A stretch of DNA of 9,837 bases from JBBTVP01 sp038063175 (GCA_038063175.1 JBBTVP010000036.1:1-9837), one strand, 5' to 3'. Shown: positions 1 through 6,733, counted from the first letter of the stretch. Notes: generated from the sequence alone by a model not told the origin. A program made the numbers and translations.

Positions 1-1863
1 TTGTCATACCAGCAGTTTCGCCGAAAAAACGTTCGGATTCAAAAGGGAATTCGGGCAACCAAACCTCTCACCAGAAACGGAAGATTTCTCGTGGCAAAGT
101 TTTTCCGGAAGTTTTACGCGATCTATCGTCCGTTCCGATGGGCGATGTTTGCAATGTTCTGCTTCACGTTCGTGGGGCAAGTTCTGAACCTAGCTCCCGC
201 GCTCGTCGTGGGAAAGCTCTTGAACGATCTGATTGCGTATACGAGGAATCCTGATGGAAACGTGGAATCGATGAAGTGGGTTGCGAGCGAGCTGCTCGCG
301 CTACTCCTCGTAATCCTACTTCTCCAGAACGTGGTGTTACGATACTTGCGCGAACGCGTCGAGATTAAATACATCGACCGAAGTATCCCATTCCACGCTT
401 CCTCGCTCACCCTGCACTGGCTCTTGAGTCTTTCACCAAGCCAGCATCAGCAGCACCACTCAAGCATCAAGGAAACAGTCATTGCGGATGGCCAGAACGC
501 ACTTGAAGCACTGGGGCGGATGCTCGTCTACAACCTGGTTCCGATGTGCTGTGAGATCGTAATCGTAACGGTCGCGCTCTTCTTCATGCACCCCGCACTG
601 GGCGCCATAGTGTTCACCGGAATCATCCTTTTCTTCGCTTGCGCATACTACGTCAATCGAGTGACGTGGGTTGAACGACAAAAAGTTCAGCAAATGGACC
701 GCGAGCAAGACCAACAACATTCGGAAATCGTGCACAACATCGAGCTCGTGCTCGCGAACGCCCAAGAGGCGAAAACAGCGCGCGAATACCTCGATGGGCT
801 TGCAAAGATCGACGAGTATTGGCGAAAGGTGTACCGTCGCATTGCCCTCCTTTCCACCTATCGCGACACCGTCGTGGATATCACGAAGGTGTGTGTGCTC
901 GCCTTTGGCACATACCTCATCGTCCGGGGCGACTTCGCGCCTGGTTACCTCGTGGTCTTCGCGAACTGGTCCTTCATAGTACTCGCTCGCATGGGAGCTG
1001 TTGGCAACATGCAACGAGAACTCATGCGTCATCTTGACCATCTGCACGAGTACTTCAAGTTCACGGAACTCAAGTCGGACGTCACGACCGTCAAAAATCC
1101 GATTGTCGTTGATCGCTTCAGGGGTGGAATCGAGTTTCGCTCGGTCACCATGACCTACGCCGCACAGCCGAAACCGGCAATCACGAATGTGAGCTTCACC
1201 ATCGCCCCTGGCGAATGTGTTGCACTCGTTGGTGAATCCGGAGCGGGAAAGACCACAATTACCCGCGCAATTCTTCGGTACCAAGATCCAGATGCCGGTC
1301 AGATCTTGATCGACGGCAACGACTTGCGACTTCTCGACTACCAGCAGTTTCGCACTGCGGTGGGTAGGGTTGAACAAGACGTAACCCTCTTCGACGCTAC
1401 CTTGCGGTACAACCTGACCTTCGGGTTGGGAGATCGTGTGGTAACCGATGAAGAAATCCTTCACGCCTGCCAACTCGCGTGCGTGGATCGGTTTCTGCCG
1501 CGGATGCCGAAGGGTCTCGACACCGTGATCGGTGAGCGAGGTCAGCGACTTTCCGGCGGGGAGAAGCAACGCGTTGGCATCGCGAGAGCGCTCTTGAAGA
1601 ATCCGGCAATCCTCATATTCGACGAAGCGACGAGCAACCTCGACGCTGAAAACGAATTCTGGATTCAGGAAGCGATCGCGAAAGCAGCGGTTGGCCGAAC
1701 CACCATCATCATCGCTCACCGATTCAGCACGATTCAGCGAGTGGATCGCGCGATCGTGTTCGAAAAGGGAGCGGTTGTCGGATCCGGCACACACGCCAAA
1801 CTGGACGCAGAGTGCGAAGAGTACCAGCGCCTCGTTCGTCGCCAACTCACCGTGATCTCCTAG
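1..1863 (+). CDS. ABC transporter, fused permease and ATP-binding protein (exporter type)
   Basis: This is a half-transporter of the exporter class, with a membrane domain followed by an ATPase domain; it would work as a dimer in the inner membrane. Hydrophobic segments lie near residues 47-75, 96-115, 173-220 and 290-335. The ATPase domain has a Walker A GESGAGKTT (411-419), signature LSGGEKQR (517-524), Walker B ILIFDEA (537-543, with D541 and E542) and an H-loop histidine at 573. All catalytic motifs are intact. The length of 620 residues is normal for the class. The first codon is TTG at the window edge and the frame is open there, so the true start may lie upstream. The substrate cannot be told from sequence; lipid, peptide or drug are all possible. 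The gene stands alone on this strand and is followed by a strong terminator. Confidence 0.93.
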   Translation: MSYQQFRRKNVRIQKGIRATKPLTRNGRFLVAKFFRKFYAIYRPFRWAMFAMFCFTFVGQVLNLAPALVVGKLLNDLIAYTRNPDGNVESMKWVASELLALLLVILLLQNVVLRYLRERVEIKYIDRSIPFHASSLTLHWLLSLSPSQHQQHHSSIKETVIADGQNALEALGRMLVYNLVPMCCEIVIVTVALFFMHPALGAIVFTGIILFFACAYYVNRVTWVERQKVQQMDREQDQQHSEIVHNIELVLANAQEAKTAREYLDGLAKIDEYWRKVYRRIALLSTYRDTVVDITKVCVLAFGTYLIVRGDFAPGYLVVFANWSFIVLARMGAVGNMQRELMRHLDHLHEYFKFTELKSDVTTVKNPIVVDRFRGGIEFRSVTMTYAAQPKPAITNVSFTIAPGECVALVGESGAGKTTITRAILRYQDPDAGQILIDGNDLRLLDYQQFRTAVGRVEQDVTLFDATLRYNLTFGLGDRVVTDEEILHACQLACVDRFLPRMPKGLDTVIGERGQRLSGGEKQRVGIARALLKNPAILIFDEATSNLDAENEFWIQEAIAKAAVGRTTIIIAHRFSTIQRVDRAIVFEKGAVVGSGTHAKLDAECEEYQRLVRRQLTVIS

Positions 1864-1899
1864 TACATTCCAGAGAACAAAGTGGTCGTTAAACCATCG

Positions 1900-1928
1900 A
1901 GAAGAGCCTGACCAGCTCTTCTTTTTTT
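1900..1928 (+). terminator. Rho-independent terminator of the ABC transporter gene
   Basis: Arms GAAGAGC (1901-1907) and GCTCTTC (1915-1921) form a perfect 7-bp stem, with one further A-T pair outside, around a 7-base loop. A run of seven T follows at 1922-1928. The T-run overlaps the stop codon of the convergent minus-strand gene. The other strand has no T-run after the stem, so termination is expected only for the plus strand. Confidence 0.9.
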
Positions 1929-2298
1929 ATTTCAATTCATTAATTGCCCCCTCAATTCTCATGAGTAATTCCGCTGCATTTCCGTATTCAAAAATATTAT
2001 TTGTAATCGTTGTTATGGAACCCGATACCTTAGAATCTTTTTTATACAGAGCAACGATAGGTATCCTAAACATCTCTGCCCATCCAAGTTCAATGCCCAA
2101 TCCAGTCGAAGGATAAGAAACTTCTGCAATAACTAAATCGCACCCCTTTCGGAAGAGATCTTTAGACTTGAAAGCTGCATCAGTACCGTCGTGTGGCAAA
2201 ATGATTTCATGATGACCATAAAAAGAACTCTGTTTGATAGGGTCATACAGTTCTTTTTTAAAATCGAATTCTCGCGAATGAACGACGTAGATTTTCAT
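1927..2298 (-). CDS. Nucleoside 2-deoxyribosyltransferase-like protein
   Basis: This is a 123-residue Rossmann-like protein of the nucleoside 2-deoxyribosyltransferase / deoxynucleotide N-hydrolase superfamily. These enzymes break or transfer the N-glycosidic bond of deoxynucleosides or their monophosphates. The start MKIYVVHSR matches the first strand and phosphate or sugar loop. The segment around D54 (CDLVIAEVS) followed by TGLGIELGWA (65-74) is the family hallmark, and E70 would be the catalytic nucleophile. The length is slightly short for the family (about 140-160 residues), with no long insertion. The ATG lies 3 bases after the stop of the DUF167 gene, so it is probably the last gene of the operon. 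It is AT-richer than the genes before it. Transferase and hydrolase activity cannot be separated from sequence alone. Confidence 0.72.
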   Translation of the reverse strand: MKIYVVHSREFDFKKELYDPIKQSSFYGHHEIILPHDGTDAAFKSKDLFRKGCDLVIAEVSYPSTGLGIELGWAEMFRIPIVALYKKDSKVSGSITTITNNIFEYGNAAELLMRIEGAINELK

Positions 2299-2301
2299 AA
2301 G

Positions 2302-2523
2302 CTAATTACCAATCTCAAAAACTTTCTGCCGGCTCGAGAAGCCGGAGACGAGGCGAACTAAGGACGGCGCAGTGTTGAAATGCGCCGCGAGTGCGCGGAC
2401 AATCGCAGCGTTCGCCCTTCCTTGCACCGGCGGCTCCGTTACCGAAACGGTAAAGTGCGTGTCGTCCGTTTGCTCTATTTTTTCTTCCCGTGCCGCTGGT
2501 TTTGCGTGAACGAAAATTCTCAT
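2302..2523 (-). CDS. DUF167 family protein (UPF0235, YggU-like)
   Basis: This 73-residue protein belongs to the DUF167/UPF0235 family, whose biochemical role is not known. Family landmarks are visible: the start MRIFVHAKPAAREE with the conserved K8-P9, the PPVQGRANAAIVRALA segment (31-46) with GRAN at 35-38, and SGFSSRQKVFEI (60-71) near the end. The length is slightly short but complete. Its ATG overlaps the TGA of the nuclease gene in an ATGA (2520-2523), so translation is probably coupled to the nuclease. A different frame here (2315-2617) has no family features. Confidence 0.85.
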   Translation of the reverse strand: MRIFVHAKPAAREEKIEQTDDTHFTVSVTEPPVQGRANAAIVRALAAHFNTAPSLVRLVSGFSSRQKVFEIGN

Positions 2524-3275
2524 GCAAGTTTCGCCGCAACCGCATCCGTGTACTTACAGTAGTCGCAGTCAAGGCCAGTTTTTGGAATTGAATCCCCTGT
2601 AAGGCACGCGTGGGCATCCTTCACTGCCTGTTCTACCCAAGCGTCGTTTCCCTCATATGGAATAAGCTTGATTGAGAACTCGAGCTTCGCATCGAACGCA
2701 GTTTTGTCTGCATCCCCATTGCAGTAGACGAAGTACCCCGTGCTCGAAACTTTGAATCCGTTTTTCCGGAAGAGCCACTGGTACACCTCCATCTGCCGCT
2801 TGTAACCAATTTGCCAATCCGCATCCAAACTCACCTCTCCGGTTTTCGAAGTCGCTTTGTAGTCAACGATGATGAGCTCTCCGTCCGGAGCGACCCAAAC
2901 ATCATCTACTCCGCCGGTAATAAAAAGATTCGTCTCCGGGTGGTGATAGGTAATGCCGCCGCCGAGCGCATCCCGCCACACGTCCATTTTTTCATGCGCG
3001 AGCGGCACGGCGTCCAATCCGTACGCCTTCATCAAGGGGTGCGCACTCCCCTTCGCGCGATGAATATCGAACTCTTTCTTCAAAAGCGTATCAACCGCAC
3101 TATTCAATGAAAACGGAAAACCGGGCGGCTGCCCAACACCGAGTCGCCGGTCAAGATAGAAACACCGGGGACAATTCAAAAACAGATCAATCTTCGAACG
3201 GCTCAACCGAAACGGCTCTTTGCTTTTTGGGTCATATAAATTCCTCGTGCGCCCGGGGTTGTAGTATTTGGACAT
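2520..3275 (-). CDS. PD-(D/E)XK (RecB-like) nuclease with four conserved cysteines
   Basis: This 251-residue protein is a stand-alone nuclease of the RecB / PD-(D/E)XK superfamily, expected to cut or resect DNA. The core is visible: GGVDDVWV (121-128) supplies the acidic metal ligand, VDYKAT (137-142) is the D-x-K strand, and QMEVYQW (161-167) is the motif IV helix typical of RecB and Cas4 nucleases. Cysteines occur in two pairs, C35-x2-C38 (NCPRCFYLD) and C237-x2-C240 (CDYCKY). This is the flanking arrangement by which Cas4 and AddB-like nucleases hold a 4Fe-4S cluster, although those usually place one cysteine before and three after the core. The gene begins 13 bases after the M14 gene and ends in an ATGA overlap with DUF167. 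No cas genes are nearby, so a Cas4 name is not justified. Confidence 0.82.
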   Translation of the reverse strand: MSKYYNPGRTRNLYDPKSKEPFRLSRSKIDLFLNCPRCFYLDRRLGVGQPPGFPFSLNSAVDTLLKKEFDIHRAKGSAHPLMKAYGLDAVPLAHEKMDVWRDALGGGITYHHPETNLFITGGVDDVWVAPDGELIIVDYKATSKTGEVSLDADWQIGYKRQMEVYQWLFRKNGFKVSSTGYFVYCNGDADKTAFDAKLEFSIKLIPYEGNDAWVEQAVKDAHACLTGDSIPKTGLDCDYCKYTDAVAAKLA

Positions 3276-3288
3276 TAGAGATTTCTCA

Positions 3289-4173
3289 CTACTTTACCGC
3301 ATTCCCCTTCCCTGCGAAATATGTGAATAGCGCTTTGATGCCGGCAATATTTTTCTCCCACTCCACCGCCTCGTGGGTAGTAAGCTCCACAGAGACCGAG
3401 GGGATCCCAATCGAAGCGAGCCATCCGTCTGCATCGCCTACTACTTCGTATGCATCAAACGAAGTTTCTGCGCGGTACCCTGCCGCGCGCGCGTATACGT
3501 TCATGATCGCGAGTACTTCTTTTGAAAATTCTCCTTCGCATTTCGAAGCGTATACTGCGCCTGCCTGGCTGTGCCAGAACACCACCGCGTCTGGCTGCAT
3601 TTCGAGCGCAAAGTTTTTGAACGCGAATGCCTCTGGCTCGGAGAACGGTGCGAAACCTGCCCCCACTGGCTTATTACGCCACACGGCATCTGGACTCCAC
3701 TTGCAGTCGAAATTGCGATTCAGATCAACACCACGCGCATTAAACCGCCCCGGTGATTGGTCCACGCCCTTCGGTACATCGGCAATCGCGAAACGACCCT
3801 CTTTCCCGATAACTTTGTAAACACCGTCGGGATTCAGGGATGGTATGACCGTTACCGCTACACTCTCTGGAACCGCGGAAGGATTTGCCTTTAGGTAATC
3901 CAAAAATTGGTACGCGAGAAGCACGCTATTCCACTCGTAGCCACCGTGGATGCCGCCGACGAAAAGAAGTTTGGTGTCCCCTTTCCCAAATGTGAACGCT
4001 TCGATCTTCCGCCCCTGAATCGAAGTACCAATCACTTCTTCCCGATTCGTTTCTATCTCTTCCGGTAAATTCGGGGCTGTGCGCATAGATGCGCGCACCG
4101 CGATAAATATGCCTATGCCGAGCACGACAACAGAAATAAGAGCTAAAAGTGCCCTCCGCTTCGAGAACATCAT
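3289..4173 (-). CDS. M14 family zinc carboxypeptidase, membrane-anchored, catalytically intact
   Basis: This is a 294-residue zinc carboxypeptidase of family M14. An N-terminal hydrophobic helix (8-26) after basic residues anchors it or exports it; there is no lipobox cysteine, so the catalytic domain probably sits outside the membrane. Active-site landmarks are present: H76 and E80 in GGIHGGYEWN (zinc ligands, with glutamate at +4 where M14 normally has +3), N152-R153 in DLNRNF (substrate carboxylate binding), H201 in FWHSQAG (third zinc ligand) and E263 in VELTTHE (general base). C157 and C212 could form a disulfide. Substrate is unknown; peptidoglycan stem peptides or scavenged peptides are plausible. 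Its ATG overlaps the stop of the upstream paralogue by one base (TAATG), so the two are translationally coupled. A second ATG directly follows the first. Confidence 0.88.
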   Translation of the reverse strand: MMFSKRRALLALISVVVLGIGIFIAVRASMRTAPNLPEEIETNREEVIGTSIQGRKIEAFTFGKGDTKLLFVGGIHGGYEWNSVLLAYQFLDYLKANPSAVPESVAVTVIPSLNPDGVYKVIGKEGRFAIADVPKGVDQSPGRFNARGVDLNRNFDCKWSPDAVWRNKPVGAGFAPFSEPEAFAFKNFALEMQPDAVVFWHSQAGAVYASKCEGEFSKEVLAIMNVYARAAGYRAETSFDAYEVVGDADGWLASIGIPSVSVELTTHEAVEWEKNIAGIKALFTYFAGKGNAVK

Positions 4174-5081
4174 TACTTCGCGTAGCGTGCGAAGAGGGCA
4201 TCAACGCCCGCCAGGTTTTTGGTAAGCTCGGTGTCCTCGTGGGTTGTAAGGAGCACGCTGATTGCCGGGATGTTATTCTTCGCAAACCAGTTACTCATGT
4301 CTCCGGTGATTGCGTAGAAATCGAACGTCTTGTACGCGGGGTACCCGGCTGCTTTCGCGTAGACCGAGGTAAGTGCTGCGGTTTCGGGCAACACGCCATT
4401 CTTGCAGTTTGAACTAAAGACTCCGCCCACTGAGCTGTACCAAGAAACTACCGCCGTTGGCTTATAGGATTCGACAAAATTTTTGAGTGCCATCGTTTCA
4501 GGTTCGGAAAATGGCGCGGACCCGCCGCTCACCGTCGTACTCTGCCACGTGCCCTGCGTTTTCCACTCGCAGTCAAAGTTCCGATTCAAGTCAACGCTGT
4601 TCGCATTGAAGCGGGACGAAATTTTCGCTTCATCCGATCCCGATACGTCTGCCTTAGTGAACGCACCGGTACGCGCCACCACCTTATTCAATCCGTCTGG
4701 GTTCAGCACGGGAATCACCGTCACCTCCACGTTCCTAGGAATCGCGTTTATGGAATTTCTTTCTAAATAATCTATGAGTTCATAGGCAAGCGCCGCAGTG
4801 TTCCACGAATATCCGCCGTGGATACCACCCACAAAGAGAAGACGCGTGTCGACAGGAACATCAGCACTCGCGCGGTAGTGGTATGCGGTAATATCACGTC
4901 CTCCAACTGATTTCCCGATAACAGTCTCCTGCTTTGCTCCTACTTCTGCCGGAGGTGGCGGAGTTACTTCATTTTCGTTAGGAATGTCGGTAGGCTCGGG
5001 AGAACCGCGGAACATAAGGTATCCGCCGACTACGAGAACAATAATGATAATAAGCCCAATAACGATATTTTTTGGTTTCAT
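4173..5081 (-). CDS. M14-like carboxypeptidase paralogue with a degenerate active site (probable pseudoenzyme)
   Basis: This 302-residue paralogue of the next gene shares the same layout: an N-terminal membrane helix (5-24), then a proline-rich linker (PTPPPPAEV-like region, 28-48) and an M14 domain. Fold landmarks are kept, including GGIHGGY, the LNPDG segment (126-130), DLNRNFDC (164-171), FSEPE (191-195) and a C171/C226 pair matching C157/C212 of the sister protein. Active-site residues are not kept. The zinc-ligand glutamate is S92 (codon TCG), the third zinc-ligand histidine is Y215 (TAC), and the catalytic glutamate is L277 (CTC). Only the first zinc histidine (H88) and N166-R167 remain. 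The frame is intact, so it is probably a binding or regulatory pseudopeptidase and not a dead gene. A good ribosome site (TTAGGA, 7 bases before ATG) lies in the 16-base gap to the upstream gene. Confidence 0.88.
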   Translation of the reverse strand: MKPKNIVIGLIIIIVLVVGGYLMFRGSPEPTDIPNENEVTPPPPAEVGAKQETVIGKSVGGRDITAYHYRASADVPVDTRLLFVGGIHGGYSWNTAALAYELIDYLERNSINAIPRNVEVTVIPVLNPDGLNKVVARTGAFTKADVSGSDEAKISSRFNANSVDLNRNFDCEWKTQGTWQSTTVSGGSAPFSEPETMALKNFVESYKPTAVVSWYSSVGGVFSSNCKNGVLPETAALTSVYAKAAGYPAYKTFDFYAITGDMSNWFAKNNIPAISVLLTTHEDTELTKNLAGVDALFARYAK

Positions 5082-5097
5082 ATAAATATCCTAACAC

Positions 5098-5478
5098 CTA
5101 GCCCGCGGTTTTGCTATTGCTATCAGTAAAATTCTCGTCTTTAGGATGTCCACTAATAAATTTCTTTATTGTATAGAAAGTAAGAACAACTGCCACAATA
5201 AAAATGAAGATGCCAATTACTTGGTGGGTAGAATTTTGAATTTCAAAAAGGAATTGTAAAAAAACCACTATCATCTGAACAACCGCAAAAGCAAGAAACG
5301 CATAAGAAAATTTTTCTTCTTGCTTTCCAGATTTCTTAATAATTTCCCCAAGTTTTTTTAATTCACGTCTCGTTATTTCATCGGAAGCAAGCGAAGCAAA
5401 ATTAGGAGATTCTTCGTTAATAATATTTCTCAACTGATCATCGCTTTGATTCTCTAATTTCGTAGAAAAATTCGACAT
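5098..5478 (-). CDS. Two-helix membrane protein of unknown function
   Basis: I do not recognise this 126-residue protein. The N-terminal half (about 1-56) is soluble and highly charged, containing a short helix-like segment (SDDQLRNIIN, 12-21) and a K/E-rich amphipathic helix (34-56). Two membrane helices follow, at about 59-79 and 86-107, and a short polar tail ends the protein. Both termini would face the cytoplasm. It is the first gene of a likely six-gene minus-strand operon and lies 16 bases before the degenerate M14 gene, so it may partner or localise the membrane-anchored M14 proteins; this is inference from position. It is AT-richer than the M14 genes. Confidence 0.7.
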   Translation of the reverse strand: MSNFSTKLENQSDDQLRNIINEESPNFASLASDEITRRELKKLGEIIKKSGKQEEKFSYAFLAFAVVQMIVVFLQFLFEIQNSTHQVIGIFIFIVAVVLTFYTIKKFISGHPKDENFTDSNSKTAG

Positions 5479-5556
5479 ACATCAAATCACGTCTTGATTA
5501 ACATATAAAATATAATTACCGAAATTTCGAGTGTATTAAGAAATTCAAAATCTAAC
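5479..5556 (-). promoter_or_regulatory. AT-rich intergenic region, likely promoter of the M14 / nuclease operon
   Basis: This 78-base gap separates the 3' end of unit B from the first gene of unit A. It is strongly AT-rich. TATATT (5509-5514, minus strand) is a possible -10 element about 30 bases before the ATG. No convincing -35 hexamer is seen at the right distance, and no terminator hairpin for unit B is visible. Read-through from unit B is therefore possible. Confidence 0.35.
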
Positions 5557-5715
5557 CTATTGCTTGTCAGTGATCACAACTTTATTCCCAAGATATTCAT
5601 CCGACGAAAACACTGGTTCAACGACGGGAATATAGTCCGCCATAACGACTTCTACGTCTTTGCCGTATTTCCCTTTTAGTACTTCCAATTTTCTTATAAA
5701 TCCTTCTAGTTTCAT
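5557..5715 (-). CDS. Small protein of unknown function (52 residues), last gene of the DpnI unit
   Basis: A short complete frame starts at ATG 5715 and stops at TAG (5557-5559). The product begins MKLEGFIRKLEVLKGKYGKD, continues VEVVMADYIPVV and ends KVVITDKQ. A short helix rich in K/E and L followed by alternating hydrophobic residues (VEVVM, then KVVIT) suggests a small alpha/beta fold. This resembles short proteins with a pattern of helix, G-K-D, V-x-V that are widespread in bacteria and phages, but I cannot name a family. It starts only 5 bases after the stop of the 72-residue gene on the same strand, which supports it being a real gene of the DpnI unit. Ribosome-site evidence is weak. 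Confidence 0.55.
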   Translation of the reverse strand: MKLEGFIRKLEVLKGKYGKDVEVVMADYIPVVEPVFSSDEYLGNKVVITDKQ

Positions 5716-5720
5716 GTGAG

Positions 5721-5939
5721 TTATTTATTCTTGAATATAAAGTTTATTTCTTTCAGATAATACGCTTCGACCAAGGTGTCACCATTCCACACCTGTAAAA
5801 TCTTTCCATCCCAATCCAAATAATCGAAACGTTCACAGGTAGTTCTAAAGTAGGAATGAATCCTATCGTATTGCGATTGGAGAGTTTGATAGTTCACGGC
5901 CTCATGTAAGTTGATAATAGCCACGTGATAAGAAATCAA
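5721..5939 (-). CDS. Small protein of unknown function (72 residues) overlapping the DpnI gene
   Basis: I do not recognise this protein. It is short and rich in aromatic residues: an N-terminal strand (HVAIINL), a helix around 18-35, and a probable beta hairpin YLDWDGKILQVWNGDTLVEAYY (about 40-61). There is no membrane helix or cysteine cluster. The frame overlaps the 3' end of the DpnI-family gene by 38 bases. The first possible start is TTG (5939), preceded by a weak ACGGGT; a GTG at 5924 is an alternative and would shorten the overlap. The overlap and shared strand suggest co-translation with DpnI. In pneumococcus a small gene, dpnD, also accompanies dpnC, but this protein does not look like DpnD to me. 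Confidence 0.6.
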   Translation of the reverse strand: MISYHVAIINLHEAVNYQTLQSQYDRIHSYFRTTCERFDYLDWDGKILQVWNGDTLVEAYYLKEINFIFKNK

Positions 5940-6672
5940 GATACCCGTTATTACGCAGAATCTGTAATTGCTGACGAATTTTATCTTTTATATGCCTATT
6001 TTCTGGATGAAGCTTACTCAACTCATTTTCAAATGCGTAAACATCATCAAGCGTAAACTCATGCTTCCCGAGTTTTTCGATGCTTCGCATTATATCAAGC
6101 AACCATCCTTTCGCAACAACTTCTTTTTCTTTTCGTAGAAAAAGAGTCTTTCGCCATTCAGTTAGTACCCTTTCTTTAGGCTCAACTCGTCCATCTCTTA
6201 CAAAAAATATTTTTCCGGTTTGCGGAATACTTTGCAAAAGAATATTACATCCAATCCAACCAGCACGACGTGCAGTTGTCGCAAGAGGCTTTCTCTTCTC
6301 GATAATTTCTGGAACGAAAAAGTGCTTCGGAATAACAAAAAAATTTATTACTTTCAAATCTGATAAATCGTAATTTAAAAAGAAGAAATTAGGATTATTA
6401 CTACTAGTAAGTCGTTCGATCATCGTACGATACGCGCCATCGACAATTTTGCTACCAATTAAATCTTGCTTGCTCTTTAATTCATATTCTTCTCTGCAAT
6501 TCAAACAGAAAAAATCCGCGACGGGCTGATTGTTTGGATACCTATCTATATCCATTCGCCCGCAATTTGGACAAAAAATTGAATCACCAACCCATTGCTC
6601 TGTTAAAACACGCACCGTTTGCGATACGCTTTTGTAACCCGTTGCTAGTTGTTTATCAAAATTTAACTTCAC
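5902..6672 (-). CDS. dpnC: DpnI-family methyl-directed restriction endonuclease
   Basis: This 256-residue protein is a type IIM restriction endonuclease that cleaves GATC only when the adenine is methylated. It closely resembles pneumococcal DpnI in length (about 254) and in remembered motifs such as NPNFFFL, ARRAGWIGCNI and KIRQQLQILR. The PD-(D/E)XK catalytic triad is D53, E64 and K66 in VADFFCLNCREEYELKSK. The zinc site is C34-x2-C37 with C56-x2-C59. The C-terminal region (about 185-256) should be the winged-helix domain that reads methylated DNA. The start is GTG, directly followed by KLNFDKQ, which aligns with the DpnI N-terminus. No adenine methylase is nearby, as expected for this type. 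Two small genes follow on the same strand. The unit is AT-rich compared with its flanks, suggesting transfer. Confidence 0.95.
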   Translation of the reverse strand: MKLNFDKQLATGYKSVSQTVRVLTEQWVGDSIFCPNCGRMDIDRYPNNQPVADFFCLNCREEYELKSKQDLIGSKIVDGAYRTMIERLTSSNNPNFFFLNYDLSDLKVINFFVIPKHFFVPEIIEKRKPLATTARRAGWIGCNILLQSIPQTGKIFFVRDGRVEPKERVLTEWRKTLFLRKEKEVVAKGWLLDIMRSIEKLGKHEFTLDDVYAFENELSKLHPENRHIKDKIRQQLQILRNNGYLDFLSRGYYQLT

Positions 6673-6690
6673 AGCCGTTGATACAAATTA

Positions 6691-6711
6691 AGTATACCCC
6701 TCGGTATACCC
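6691..6711 (-). promoter_or_regulatory. GTATACCC direct repeat and possible -10 element upstream of the DpnI gene
   Basis: GTATACCC occurs at 6692-6699 and again at 6704-6711 with a 4-base spacer CTCG. The same bases also give an inverted repeat (GTATACC / GGTATAC). On the minus strand this contains TATACT (6691-6696), a good -10 match 18 bases before the GTG start. That implies a very short leader, and no clear ribosome site is seen. A good -35 is not seen. The repeat is placed where an operator would lie, so it is a candidate repressor site; this is inference. Confidence 0.4.
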
Positions 6712-6733
6712 AATTTCCATTACAGCCCGAGAC

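Noticed and set aside
460..1845. Long open frame of 461 codons on the minus strand
   Set aside because: It lies wholly antisense to the ABC transporter, which has every catalytic motif; the antisense product has no recognisable domain. It is a by-product of GC-rich codons.
2315..2617. 100-codon minus-strand frame across the DUF167 / nuclease junction
   Set aside because: It is in a different frame from two well-supported genes and is rich in arginine without domain features.
2520..3275. Cas4 assignment for the nuclease
   Set aside because: No CRISPR repeats or cas genes are present and the cysteine pattern is 2+2, so only the superfamily is claimed.
3107..3820. Plus-strand frame of 237 codons
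   Set aside because: It is antisense to the start of the nuclease gene and to the intact M14 gene, both supported by motifs; its product is serine- and threonine-rich without features.
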